From assembly GCF_003057885.1 (NCBI RefSeq), contig NZ_QAGK01000008.1:62001-126000 (forward strand): a stretch of DNA of 64,000 nt. The letters run 5' to 3'. The stretch is from Oceaniglobus ichthyenteri. GTDB lineage: Bacteria > Pseudomonadota > Alphaproteobacteria > Rhodobacterales > Rhodobacteraceae. This document shows, piece after piece, positions 18,113 to 26,443 of the stretch (its first letter is position 1; every line of letters begins with the position of its first letter). Position numbers and translations under genes: made by a program. The notes under the pieces were generated by a model. That model did no database searches. It saw only the letters and a program-made list of their open reading frames with translations, and was not told the origin of the DNA.

Positions 18113-19099
18113 ATGCTTACATCTCGTATATCTTTTGCCCGTGATCAGGGTGTATTTGTGTTGCCCGAAGGGCGGCTGTGTGTGTTTGGCGCGCGGGGCA
18201 GTGATGATCTGACCGCGCTGGACAATGTGCAGGTGGTGCAAGGGCTGCGTCCCGATTACGAGGCGCTGCAGGCGCGCGGCATCGACGTGGTCACAGCGCC
18301 CGAGGGTGAATTTGCCGCCGCGCTGGTGGTTTTGCCCCGCGCCAAGGACGCCGCGCGCGATCTGATTGCACAGGCGACGGCGCTGGTGGGCGATGGCCCG
18401 GTCTGGATCGACGGTCAGAAAACCGATGGCGCCGACAGCATGATCCGCACCCTGCGCAAACGCGGCACGACGGTCGAACCGGTCATCGCCAAGGCCCACG
18501 GCAAATTGTTCTGCATCACCGGCGCCGATGTCACCGATTGGCGGGCGGGGCCGAAAACGCTGTCAAATGGCATGATCACTGCGCCGGGTGTGTTTTCCGC
18601 CGATGGAATCGACAAAGGCTCGGCGCTTTTGGTTGAATACCTGCCCGAAGATATGAAAGGCACGGTCGTTGATCTGGGGGCCGGTTGGGGGTTTCTGGCC
18701 GCCCATCTGGCCGAGCGGGGCGATATCACCGCGCTGCATCTGGTTGAGGCGGATCATGCGGCGCTGACTTGTGCGCGCGAAAATGTCACCGATCCGCGCG
18801 CCCAATTTCATTGGGCCGATGCGACCACATTCACCCTGACAGGCGGGGCCGATCATGTGGTGATGAACCCGCCGTTTCACGTCAGCCGTTCTGCCGATCC
18901 TGATTTGGGGCGGGCGTTCATTGACGCCGCCGCGCGGCTGTTGAAACCCAATGGCCAGTTGTGGCTGGTGGCCAACCGCCATTTGCCCTATGAGGCCACG
19001 TTGACCGAGCGGTTCATCAAAAACACCGTTCTGTCGGACGACCCCGCGTTCAAGGTTATCCATGCCGAACGCCCCCGTCGCAAACCCGTTCAAAGGTAG
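18113..19099 (+). CDS. RsmC-like SAM-dependent methyltransferase
   Basis: A 328-residue protein with an N-terminal non-catalytic half and a C-terminal MTS domain. SAM motif I is VVDLGAGWGFLAAHL (about residues 186-200), and the N6/N2 methylase motif is N252-P-P-F-H256. This layout is that of RsmC, which makes m2G1207 in 16S rRNA, or RlmG. It ends PRRKPVQR, a basic tail. It lies 18 bases after clpS and 12 before the SDR gene, so the three may be co-transcribed. The exact target nucleotide is not deducible. Confidence 0.8.
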   Translation: MLTSRISFARDQGVFVLPEGRLCVFGARGSDDLTALDNVQVVQGLRPDYEALQARGIDVVTAPEGEFAAALVVLPRAKDAARDLIAQATALVGDGPVWIDGQKTDGADSMIRTLRKRGTTVEPVIAKAHGKLFCITGADVTDWRAGPKTLSNGMITAPGVFSADGIDKGSALLVEYLPEDMKGTVVDLGAGWGFLAAHLAERGDITALHLVEADHAALTCARENVTDPRAQFHWADATTFTLTGGADHVVMNPPFHVSRSADPDLGRAFIDAAARLLKPNGQLWLVANRHLPYEATLTERFIKNTVLSDDPAFKVIHAERPRRKPVQR

Positions 19100-19111
19100 T
19101 CGGAGCGCAAC

Positions 19112-19921
19112 ATGTCATTTTCTATCGCAGGCAAAACCGCCGTGGTCACGGGCGCGGCCAACGGCATTGGCTTGGCCATTGCCCGGCATTTCGTGGACAA
19201 CGGGGCCAATGTCATGTTTGCCGACATGGACGAAGACCGCCTGTCTGATGAATGCGGTGGCGCCCAGGAAGACACCGACAACATCCGGTATTTTTGCGGC
19301 GATCTGCGCGAAAAATTGACCATCGCCAATCTGTTGTCGGCCACGATCGATGCGTTTGACCGGGTCGATATCCTGGTCAATGCCTCGCGGCAGATGATGG
19401 CCACCGATCCGTTGAATCCCGATGACGACTCAATGGAAATGTTGCTGGAACAGAACCTGATGACCAGTTTGCGCCTGTCGCAACTGTTTGCAACCCGGAT
19501 GATCAAACAGGCCAAGGACGAAGACAACGAAGACCGCACCGCCGGGTCGATCATCAACCTCAGCTCGATCGCGGCGCGCCGGACCACGCCCAATCTGTTG
19601 GCCTATTCGGTCAGTTCGGCGGCATTGGATCAGGCCACACGCTCGCTTGCCGTGGCGCTGGCATCCGAACGGATCAGGGTGAACGCCGTGGCCTTTGGCA
19701 GCGTTATGAGCGCGTCACTCAAAAGCTCGATCAAGCAAGACACCGATATGCGCGCCGAAATCATCGACAACACCCCCCTGTCGCGCATCGCCAGCCCATC
19801 AGAAGTGGCCGAAGCGGTGCAATTTCTGGCCTCGGACGGATCACGGTTCATGACCGGTCAGATCTTGACCATTGATGGCGGGCGCACTTTGATTGATGTG
19901 GTGGATAAGGCGGCGCACTGA
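19112..19921 (+). CDS. Short-chain dehydrogenase/reductase family protein with altered active site
   Basis: A 269-residue SDR fold. The cofactor loop TGAANGIG (residues 13-20) and Asp of MFADMDED are conserved, favouring NAD(H). The catalytic tetrad is broken: S152 and Y165 are present in SSIAARRTTPNLLAYSVSSA, but the lysine expected four residues after Y165 is S169. The usual NNAG is NASRQ. It ends with FMTGQILTIDGGRTL, as in active SDRs. It may be a pseudoenzyme or use other chemistry. It sits between the rsmC-like gene and hemF, 44 bases before the latter. Confidence 0.82.
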   Translation: MSFSIAGKTAVVTGAANGIGLAIARHFVDNGANVMFADMDEDRLSDECGGAQEDTDNIRYFCGDLREKLTIANLLSATIDAFDRVDILVNASRQMMATDPLNPDDDSMEMLLEQNLMTSLRLSQLFATRMIKQAKDEDNEDRTAGSIINLSSIAARRTTPNLLAYSVSSAALDQATRSLAVALASERIRVNAVAFGSVMSASLKSSIKQDTDMRAEIIDNTPLSRIASPSEVAEAVQFLASDGSRFMTGQILTIDGGRTLIDVVDKAAH

Positions 19922-19965
19922 CCCCGCGCCAAGCCCTAGCCCCGATAATTGACAGGAGACACGCC

Positions 19966-20859
19966 ATGAACAGCGCAATGGAGTCCGAAAAAGCCCGCGC
20001 CGCCAAATGGTTTCACGACCTGCGCGATGAAATCGTGGCCGCATTCGAGGCATTGGAAGACCGCCAAACCACAGGCCCCACAGCCGATTTGCCCGCCGGC
20101 CGGTTCGACGTAACCAAAACCAGCCGCCAATCAGACGACGGCAGCGATGCGGGCGGCGGATTGATGAGCGTGATGCGCGGCGGTCGGGTGTTTGAAAAGG
20201 TCGGCGTGAACATATCCACGGTTTACGGCACCTTGGGCGAACGGGCGCAGGTGGCCATGGCCGCGCGCAAGGGGATCCCGGGCATGGCCGACGATCCGCG
20301 ATTTTGGGCCAGCGGCATTTCATTGGTCGCGCATATGCAAAACCCCCATGTGCCAGCGGTTCACATGAATACGCGGATGTTCTGGACGCCCCATGCCTGG
20401 TGGTTTGGCGGCGGGTCCGATCTAAACCCTTGTATCGAATATGCCGAAGACACAGGGCATTTTCATGTGACACAAAAACAATATCTCGATCCGCACGGGG
20501 CCGATCATTTTCCCAAATTGAAAGCTTGGGCCGATGAATATTTCTATATCCCGCACCGCAAACGCGCCCGCGGCGTGGGCGGAATTTTCATGGATGATTA
20601 TTGCACCGGCGATTGGGAGGCCGATCTGGCCCTGACTCAGGATATCGGGCGCGCGTTTCTGCCCGCCTTTGTTCCGCTTGTGGATCGCCGCCGCGATACC
20701 GAATGGAGTGAGGCCGACAAAGACACCCAATTGGTGCATCGCGGACTCTATGCCGAATATAACCTGGTCTATGACCGGGGTACGAAATTCGGGCTGGAAA
20801 CCGGCCATGACGCCAACGCAGTGTTGATGAGCCTGCCACCGATGGCCAAATGGGTCTAA
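19966..20859 (+). CDS. hemF: Oxygen-dependent coproporphyrinogen III oxidase
   Basis: A 297-residue HemF that oxidatively decarboxylates coproporphyrinogen III to protoporphyrinogen IX with O2. Diagnostic segments are GGVMSV-like GGGLMSVMRGGRVFEKVGVN, HMNTRMFWTPHAWWFGGGSD (substrate-site histidines), RGVGGIFMDDY and VYDRGTKFGLETG. AGGAG precedes ATG 19966 by 8 bases. The stop overlaps by 3 bases that of the convergent gene. hemE and hemC follow within 2.5 kb, so this is a haem biosynthesis neighbourhood though not a single operon. Confidence 0.95.
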   Translation: MNSAMESEKARAAKWFHDLRDEIVAAFEALEDRQTTGPTADLPAGRFDVTKTSRQSDDGSDAGGGLMSVMRGGRVFEKVGVNISTVYGTLGERAQVAMAARKGIPGMADDPRFWASGISLVAHMQNPHVPAVHMNTRMFWTPHAWWFGGGSDLNPCIEYAEDTGHFHVTQKQYLDPHGADHFPKLKAWADEYFYIPHRKRARGVGGIFMDDYCTGDWEADLALTQDIGRAFLPAFVPLVDRRRDTEWSEADKDTQLVHRGLYAEYNLVYDRGTKFGLETGHDANAVLMSLPPMAKWV

Positions 20860-21242
20860 CCCTGGGGCGCTGTTAGAAACTTTGCGCCGCCCGCCTGACG
20901 GGGCGGCGGTGCGGGCGGTGCTGTGTCTGTGGCCCGCTCTGTGCGCTGCCCAGATGCGATATCGCGCAAACCCTGTTCCACCTGATCGCGGCTGACTGTG
21001 CCTTTGCCCTGCCAATGTATCCAACTGACCGCCCATTCGGGCGCAACCGCCATGGCGGCGCGCGCCAGGCGCAATTCAACCACCGCCTCGCGCAGGCGCA
21101 TCGGGTCGGTGGTGGCGTTGACAGACAGCAGTCGCCGTTCGCCGGGCGTGGGGGACACGGCCAGAAACCATCCGGTGACGACAATGGATGTCGCCACCAG
21201 GGCCGAGCGCAAAATGTAAAAACATAACCGAAGCATAAACAT
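20856..21242 (-). CDS. Hypothetical protein with one N-terminal membrane segment
   Basis: A 128-residue protein. The N-terminus MFMLRLCFYILRSALVATSIVVTGWFLAV is a membrane anchor or uncleaved signal. A short charged region (DPMRLREAVVELRLARAAMA), a WAVSWIHWQGKGTVSRDQVEQGL stretch and a proline/alanine-rich C-terminus follow. I do not recognise a domain. It lies downstream of hemE's direction of reading, between convergent hemF and hemE, with 39 bases to the hemE stop, so it may be co-transcribed behind hemE. Confidence 0.55.
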   Translation of the reverse strand: MFMLRLCFYILRSALVATSIVVTGWFLAVSPTPGERRLLSVNATTDPMRLREAVVELRLARAAMAVAPEWAVSWIHWQGKGTVSRDQVEQGLRDIASGQRTERATDTAPPAPPPRQAGGAKFLTAPQG

Positions 21243-21281
21243 GGGCGCAGCATACCGCGCCCATGGGGCCAAACTGTGGCG

Positions 21282-22310
21282 TCAGGCGCGCAGGGTTTCC
21301 AACATCAGCGCCACATTGTCGGGGTTTGCATCGGGCGTAATGCCATGGCCAAGGTTAAAGATATGCGGCCCGCCGGAAAACGCCGCCTTGATCCGCCGTA
21401 CCTCATCCACCAGATCCTGACCACCTGTCACCATATGACCGGGGGCCAGATTGCCCTGAACACAGCCGTCTTTTTGCACATGTTTGGCGGCCCAATCGGC
21501 ATCGGTAAACTGATCCAGCGCCACACAGTCGGCCCCGGTGGCTGGGCCAAAGCCGATGTATTTCTCTCCCGCACCGCGCGGAAAGGCGATGATCGGGGTG
21601 TCGGGGTGGCGCGCCTTCAGGGCTGCGATGATCTGTTTGGTTGGCTCCAAGGCGTATTTCTGAAAATCATCGCCGTTCAGCGACCCGGCCCAGGAATCAA
21701 ACAGTTTCACCACCTCGGCACCGGCATTGATCTGTGCCGACAGATATTCGATCGTGGCCTCGGTGATCCGGTTCAGCAGTGCCTCAAACACCGGGCGATT
21801 GCCGTCTTTCAGCGCGTGCGCCGGGCCCTGATCGGGGGTGCCGCGCCCGGCAATCATATAGGTGGCCACGGTCCAGGGCGCACCGGCAAACCCGATCAGC
21901 GCCACATCACCGGGCAATTCCCGCGACAGGATCTTGATCGTTTCATACACCGGCGACAGGTGGTCATGCACCGTATCGGCGGGTTTCAACGCGTCAAACC
22001 CCGCCTGATCGGTGATGGTCGACAGGCGCGGGCCTTCGCCGGTGACAAACCACAGATCGGCGCCCAATGCCTGTGGGATCAACAGGATATCGGCAAACAG
22101 GATCGCCGCATCAAACCCGAACCGGCGGATCGGTTGCAATGTCACCTCGGCGGCCAATTCGGGGTTATAGCACAGCGACAGGAAATCACCGGCCTGGGCG
22201 CGGGTGGCTTTGTATTCGGGCAAATACCGCCCGGCCTGGCGCATCATCCAGGCTGGCGGCGTTTTCAATGTTTCACCCGCCAATGCGCGCATCAATAATT
22301 TTTCGGCCAT
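21282..22310 (-). CDS. hemE: Uroporphyrinogen decarboxylase
   Basis: A 342-residue enzyme that decarboxylates uroporphyrinogen III to coproporphyrinogen III. The N-terminal signature [20 protein letters not shown] (substrate arginines) is present, as are [18 protein letters not shown] and the catalytic aspartate in [15 protein letters not shown] 22310 is used, preceded by a G-rich box; an upstream TTG was rejected. It is divergent from hemC with a 129-base gap that must hold both promoters. Confidence 0.95.
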   Translation of the reverse strand: MAEKLLMRALAGETLKTPPAWMMRQAGRYLPEYKATRAQAGDFLSLCYNPELAAEVTLQPIRRFGFDAAILFADILLIPQALGADLWFVTGEGPRLSTITDQAGFDALKPADTVHDHLSPVYETIKILSRELPGDVALIGFAGAPWTVATYMIAGRGTPDQGPAHALKDGNRPVFEALLNRITEATIEYLSAQINAGAEVVKLFDSWAGSLNGDDFQKYALEPTKQIIAALKARHPDTPIIAFPRGAGEKYIGFGPATGADCVALDQFTDADWAAKHVQKDGCVQGNLAPGHMVTGGQDLVDEVRRIKAAFSGGPHIFNLGHGITPDANPDNVALMLETLRA

Positions 22311-22439
22311 GAGAACCCCCGTCAAAATTTCATCTCGTGGTCCCGCCCGGGCGCCTGTTTGTCAAGGTGGTTCTGCCCAAACACCTGTTTGCGGCGTCTT
22401 TCAGTTGTAAGGCGCAATTGACACGGATATGGCTGGGCC

Positions 22440-23393
22440 ATGACATTTACGCTTCCCACCCCCGCCCGCACGCTGAAAATCGGCACCCGTGGTTCGCCCT
22501 TGGCCCTGGCTCAGGCCCATGAAACCCGTGACCGGTTGTCGGCCGCCTTTGATCTGCCGCCCGAGGTGTTTGAAATCGTTGTGATTTCGGTGCTTGGTGA
22601 TCGGGTACAAGACCGCGCATTGAAAGAAATCGGCGGTAAGGGTCTGTTCACCCGCGAGATTGAACAGGCGCTGTTGGATGGCACCATCGATGTGGCCGTC
22701 CATTCGATGAAAGACATGCCCACCGAACAGCCAGCGGGCCTGACGCTGAATTGTTATTTGCCCCGCGAAGACATGCGCGATGCGTTCGTGGCGCTGGATG
22801 GCGGCGATATGGCGCACCTGCCCGAAGGCGCGGTTGTCGGCACATCATCATTGCGGCGGCGCGCGCAATTGTTGAACCGGCGTCCCGATCTTCAGGTTGT
22901 CGAATTTCGCGGCAATGTGCAAACCCGGCTGAAAAAGCTGGCCGATGGGGTGGCCTCGGCCACGTTTCTGGCCATGGCGGGGCTGGTTCGGTTGAACCGC
23001 ACCGGCGATGTGCCGCACCGGCCAATCCCAACTGAAACGATGCTGCCCGCCATTGCCCAAGGCGCCATCGGGATTGAGCGGCGCGAAGATGATTCCAGCG
23101 TCGCCCAGATGCTTGAGGCGATTCACCACACGCCCACCGGCCAACGTCTGGCCGCCGAACGGGCGTTTCTGGCCGCCCTTGACGGGTCGTGCGAAACGCC
23201 GATTGCGGGCCTTGCCTTGCTTGACGGCGGCACCCTGTCACTGCGCGGCGAAGTGTTGCGCACCGATGGGTCAGAGTGTCTGGCCGATGCCACCGACGGC
23301 GCGATTGAGGATGGGCCCGAAATGGGCCGCGCCATGGCTGCGAAATTGCTGGCGCGGGCGGGGCCGGATTTTTTCGACTGGCGTCAGAATTAA
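22440..23393 (+). CDS. hemC: Hydroxymethylbilane synthase (porphobilinogen deaminase)
   Basis: A 317-residue enzyme that polymerises four porphobilinogens. It has KIGTRGSPLALAQAHETRD at the N-terminus, DRALKEIGGKGLFTREIEQAL, HSMKDMPTEQP with the catalytic aspartate, and the dipyrromethane-cofactor cysteine C251 in LDGSCETPIAGLA. Together with divergent hemE and nearby hemF it covers three steps of tetrapyrrole synthesis. A hairpin with a T-rich tail follows. Confidence 0.95.
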   Translation: MTFTLPTPARTLKIGTRGSPLALAQAHETRDRLSAAFDLPPEVFEIVVISVLGDRVQDRALKEIGGKGLFTREIEQALLDGTIDVAVHSMKDMPTEQPAGLTLNCYLPREDMRDAFVALDGGDMAHLPEGAVVGTSSLRRRAQLLNRRPDLQVVEFRGNVQTRLKKLADGVASATFLAMAGLVRLNRTGDVPHRPIPTETMLPAIAQGAIGIERREDDSSVAQMLEAIHHTPTGQRLAAERAFLAALDGSCETPIAGLALLDGGTLSLRGEVLRTDGSECLADATDGAIEDGPEMGRAMAAKLLARAGPDFFDWRQN

Positions 23394-23400
23394 GCAGACA

Positions 23401-23446
23401 CGCCGCGCCGGACAGATGTGAACCGCGCGGCGTTGGTTTCGTTTTT
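23401..23446 (+). terminator. Probable terminator after hemC
   Basis: Perfect 8-bp stem CGCCGCGC (23401-23408) / GCGCGGCG (23425-23432) with a 16-base loop, followed by TTGGTTTCGTTTTT. It lies 8 bases after the hemC stop and just before the convergent oxidase gene end. Confidence 0.55.
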
Positions 23447-23448
23447 GA

Positions 23449-24855
23449 TCAGGGCAACACCTTGCCGGGGTTCATGATGCCCGCCGGGTCCAGCGCCGCC
23501 TTGATCCGTTGCATCACATCCAGCGCAACGGGGTCCTTGCGCCGGGCCATGGTATTTCGTTTGCTCAGCCCAATGCCATGTTCGGCCGAAAAACTGCCGC
23601 CCAGATCCGCGACAACATCTTCGATACGTTCGATGATCTGATCCGTCTGGTTGGCGGCAGCAGGGCTGGGCCACAAGGTCAGATGCACATTGCCATCGCC
23701 CAGATGCGCCACAACCACCTGATCCCCGTTCGGATCAATCGCATGAAACGCAGCGTGCGCACGGGTCAGAAATGTCTCGACCCGGTCCAGCGGCAGAGCC
23801 ACATCGGTGATCACCGTCGGCAGATGCATGACCGACATCGCGCCGGCATCCTCACGGCGTGCCCAAATTTCGGCGCGTTGCGCCTCGGTGCGGGCAACCA
23901 CGGCATCCAGAACCGCGCCGTCTTCGATCATGTCGCCCAGGGTTTGCTCAAGCAGGGTCACGATCGGAATGGCGCCATCTTCCCCGGGTATGGCATCACG
24001 TGCGGCGGTTGCGCCGACTTCGATCATCACGTTCACATCATAGCGTTCATCAAACGGCGCGCGCGCCTCGGGGCGCAGGATCAGGTGCCGGTCGATATAG
24101 CTGGCAGGCATGTATTCAAACGCCTCGACCGCGCCGCCTGTCGCGGCCTGCAGCCGGTTCAGCAACGTCAGGGCATCGCCAAGCGAGGACAGCGCCACCA
24201 TCGCCGTGGCATAGGCGGCAGGCATCGGTTGCAGTTTCAGCACGGCGGCGGTGATGATGCCCAACGTGCCCTCGGCCCCGATAAACAGATCGCGCAGATC
24301 AAAGCCTGAATTGTCCTTGCGCAATTCGCTCATCAGATTCAGGATCTCGCCGGTGGGCAGCACCACCTCGATCCCCAGAACCTGTTCGCGGGTATTGCCA
24401 AAACGTAAAACATTGGACCCGCCCGCGTTGGTCGCCAATACGCCCCCGATCAGGGCCGAGCCGCGCGCGCCAAACGTCACCGGAAATACCAACCCATGTT
24501 CGGCAACCGCCCCGTGAACCGCCGACAGAATCACCCCCGCTTCGACAATCGCGGTGCGTGCGGCGGGGCGGATTTCGCGGATCTTGCGCAGACGGTCGAT
24601 CGACAGCACCAATTGCCCCGGCGCGTGGGCGCCCCCGGCCAGGCCGGTATTGCCCGACACGGGCACCACCGGCGTGCCGGTGTCATGGGCCAGCGCCATG
24701 ATCCGGCTCACCTCATCCGTGTTTGCGGGGCGCACCACCGCCAGCGGCGCGCCTTTGTAATTGCCGGTCCAATCCTGGGCCCAGGGGCCGCAATCGGCCC
24801 CGGTTAATACATGGGCCGGGCCCGTAATGGCGCGCAGCGCGTCGAGAATTTCCAT
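23449..24855 (-). CDS. FAD-linked D-2-hydroxyacid dehydrogenase (GlcD / D-2-hydroxyglutarate dehydrogenase type)
   Basis: A 468-residue flavoprotein of the VAO/PCMH family. The FAD-binding PP-loop is PVSGNTGLAGGAHA with VEAGVILSAVHGAVAEHGLVFP. The C-terminal cap has VAHLGDGNVHLTLWP and ends SFSAEHGIGLSKRNTM...KAALDPAGIMNPGKVLP, characteristic of the D-lactate/glycolate/D-2-hydroxyglutarate dehydrogenases. There are no neighbouring glcE/glcF subunits, which favours a stand-alone enzyme such as D2HGDH. It is followed, on the same strand, by no other gene before hemC's convergent end. Confidence 0.87.
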   Translation of the reverse strand: MEILDALRAITGPAHVLTGADCGPWAQDWTGNYKGAPLAVVRPANTDEVSRIMALAHDTGTPVVPVSGNTGLAGGAHAPGQLVLSIDRLRKIREIRPAARTAIVEAGVILSAVHGAVAEHGLVFPVTFGARGSALIGGVLATNAGGSNVLRFGNTREQVLGIEVVLPTGEILNLMSELRKDNSGFDLRDLFIGAEGTLGIITAAVLKLQPMPAAYATAMVALSSLGDALTLLNRLQAATGGAVEAFEYMPASYIDRHLILRPEARAPFDERYDVNVMIEVGATAARDAIPGEDGAIPIVTLLEQTLGDMIEDGAVLDAVVARTEAQRAEIWARREDAGAMSVMHLPTVITDVALPLDRVETFLTRAHAAFHAIDPNGDQVVVAHLGDGNVHLTLWPSPAAANQTDQIIERIEDVVADLGGSFSAEHGIGLSKRNTMARRKDPVALDVMQRIKAALDPAGIMNPGKVLP

Positions 24856-24912
24856 GATTGCCCTCGTTTTGTTGGGCCATAGTGTTTCGCAACCCGGCGC
24901 AATGTTCCAGCC

Positions 24913-25584
24913 CTATTCGCGCGCCACACGCCGCATCAGTTCCAAAACCTTTGGCCCCAGATCCTCAACGATCAATTGCACCCCTTGGGCGTTCGGGTGA
25001 ATCCCATCGGGTTGCAGATATGTCCTCACCGTCGCCTGACGATCTTCAAATGCCTCAAGAGCGGCAAGAAAGCTGGGCGCATAAAGCGTGCCATATGTCT
25101 GGGCCAGATCAGGATAGATCGCATCGAACCCGGCCTTGAATTCGGGGCCATAATTGCCCGGTGCGATCATGCCCACCAGTAAAACCGGCAGATCGCGCTC
25201 TTGGGCCTTTTGCAATATGCCATCCAGGTTGGCACGGCTGGCGGCCGGATCAATGCCGCGCAACAGATCATTGCCCCCCAGGGCCACGATCATTGCATCC
25301 ACCTCGGGCGTCAGGGTCCAATCCACCCGGGCCAGCCCGCCAGCGGTGGTGTCACCCGACACACCGGCATTGACGATGGTCACATCGCCGCCCTCGGCCT
25401 CGATCCATGCCTCAAGCTGTGGCACAAACCCATCACCCTGAGGCAGGCCATACCCCTGGGTCAAACTGTCGCCCAGTGCCGCAATTGTCACGGTTTGGGC
25501 CGTGCCAGGGGCCGCAGACACCAGCAATGCCACCGAAGTGAGCGCAATGAACTTGCGTATCCGCGCCCCAGCCCCATATCCCAA
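24913..25584 (-). CDS. GDSL arylesterase / TesA-like lysophospholipase
   Basis: An SGNH hydrolase of about 215-223 residues with a signal peptide (FIALTSVALLVSAAPGTAQ). Blocks I GDSLTQGYGL, II VSGDTTAGG, III GGNDLLRG and V DGIHPN give the catalytic Ser, Gly, Asn and Asp-His. The start is uncertain: no ATG or GTG lies in frame between the divergent ABC gene and the signal peptide. I used TTG 25584; homologues that I recall begin MRKFIALT, which would put the start at an ATA codon (25560). It is divergent from the ybbA-like gene, as tesA is in E. coli. Confidence 0.82.
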   Translation of the reverse strand: MGYGAGARIRKFIALTSVALLVSAAPGTAQTVTIAALGDSLTQGYGLPQGDGFVPQLEAWIEAEGGDVTIVNAGVSGDTTAGGLARVDWTLTPEVDAMIVALGGNDLLRGIDPAASRANLDGILQKAQERDLPVLLVGMIAPGNYGPEFKAGFDAIYPDLAQTYGTLYAPSFLAALEAFEDRQATVRTYLQPDGIHPNAQGVQLIVEDLGPKVLELMRRVARE

Positions 25585-25612
25585 CCCAGGCAGCTGACAA
25601 AAGGAGCGCCCG

Positions 25613-26305
25613 ATGGCCGATCCGATTCTTTCCCTCACCGACATCACCCTGTCGCTGGATGGCAACGCCGGACGGGTGGATATCCTGAAAGGCATCAGCC
25701 TGACTGTGGCGCGGGGGGAAACCGTGGGTCTGGTGGGTCCGTCTGGATCGGGCAAATCGTCTCTCCTGATGTTGATGGGCGGGCTGGACCGCGCCACCGG
25801 GGGCCGTGTCACGGTGCTGGGACAGGATATCACCGATATGGATGAAGACGCGCTGGCCCGGTTCCGTCGTGAACATATGGGGGTGGTGTTTCAATCCTTC
25901 CACCTTATTCCGACAATGACCGCATTGGAAAACGTCGCAACCCCGCTTGAACTGGCGGGCGCGCCCGATGCATTTGAGCGGGCCGAGGCCGAACTGGCCG
26001 CCGTCGGACTGGGCGCGCGCACCGGCCACTATCCCGCGCAAATGTCGGGCGGCGAACAGCAGCGCGTCGCCCTGGCCCGCGCCGCCGCCCCGCGCCCGGC
26101 AATTTTGCTGGCGGATGAGCCGACAGGCAACCTTGACGGTGCCACGGGCGAGGCGATCATGGATCTGCTGTTCGGCCTGCGCGACCGGCACGGCGCCACC
26201 TTGATCCTTGTCACCCACGCCCCCGAATTGGCCGCGCGCTGTGATCGTACCATCCGACTTGAAGATGGCCGCATCGCCCCCGAACACCGCGCCGCCGCTG
26301 AATAA
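25613..26305 (+). CDS. ABC transporter ATP-binding protein, YbbA/LolD-like
   Basis: A 230-residue ATPase with Walker A GPSGSGKS (about residues 45-52), signature MSGGEQQRVALARA and Walker B ILLADEPTGNLD. The TGNLD ending is typical of the MacB/LolD/YbbA class that pairs with FtsX-like permeases. AAAGGAG precedes ATG 25613. It is followed by the large permease after a 138-base gap that contains a perfect inverted repeat. The E. coli counterpart (ybbA-ybbP next to tesA) has no settled substrate. Confidence 0.88.
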   Translation: MADPILSLTDITLSLDGNAGRVDILKGISLTVARGETVGLVGPSGSGKSSLLMLMGGLDRATGGRVTVLGQDITDMDEDALARFRREHMGVVFQSFHLIPTMTALENVATPLELAGAPDAFERAEAELAAVGLGARTGHYPAQMSGGEQQRVALARAAAPRPAILLADEPTGNLDGATGEAIMDLLFGLRDRHGATLILVTHAPELAARCDRTIRLEDGRIAPEHRAAAE

Positions 26306-26333
26306 CCGGCAGGTTGCACCAAAAGAGTTTTTC

Positions 26334-26411
26334 GCCTCCGGCGGGGATATTTAAGAAAACGAAAATGAACCCGTAACCATTTCTGTTTTCTTAAATATCC
26401 CCGCCGGAGGC
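26334..26411. repeat. Perfect 27-bp inverted repeat made of two family B elements
   Basis: Left arm 26334-26360 and right arm 26385-26411 are exact reverse complements over 27 bases, separated by a 24-base loop whose ends (GAAAATG / CATTTC) can extend the pairing. Each arm starts GCCTCCGGCGGGGATATTTA. The RNA hairpin would be very stable. It lies between the ATPase and permease genes of one ABC system, 28 bases after the ATPase stop and 32 before the permease start. Confidence 0.9.
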
Positions 26412-26443
26412 TCCGACGCCATCCACCCATGGGACGTTTATAT

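Noticed and set aside
26334-26411. Terminal inverted repeats of an insertion sequence or MITE
   Set aside because: There is no transposase and no flanking target duplication that I can see. The arms are family B elements that also occur singly elsewhere.
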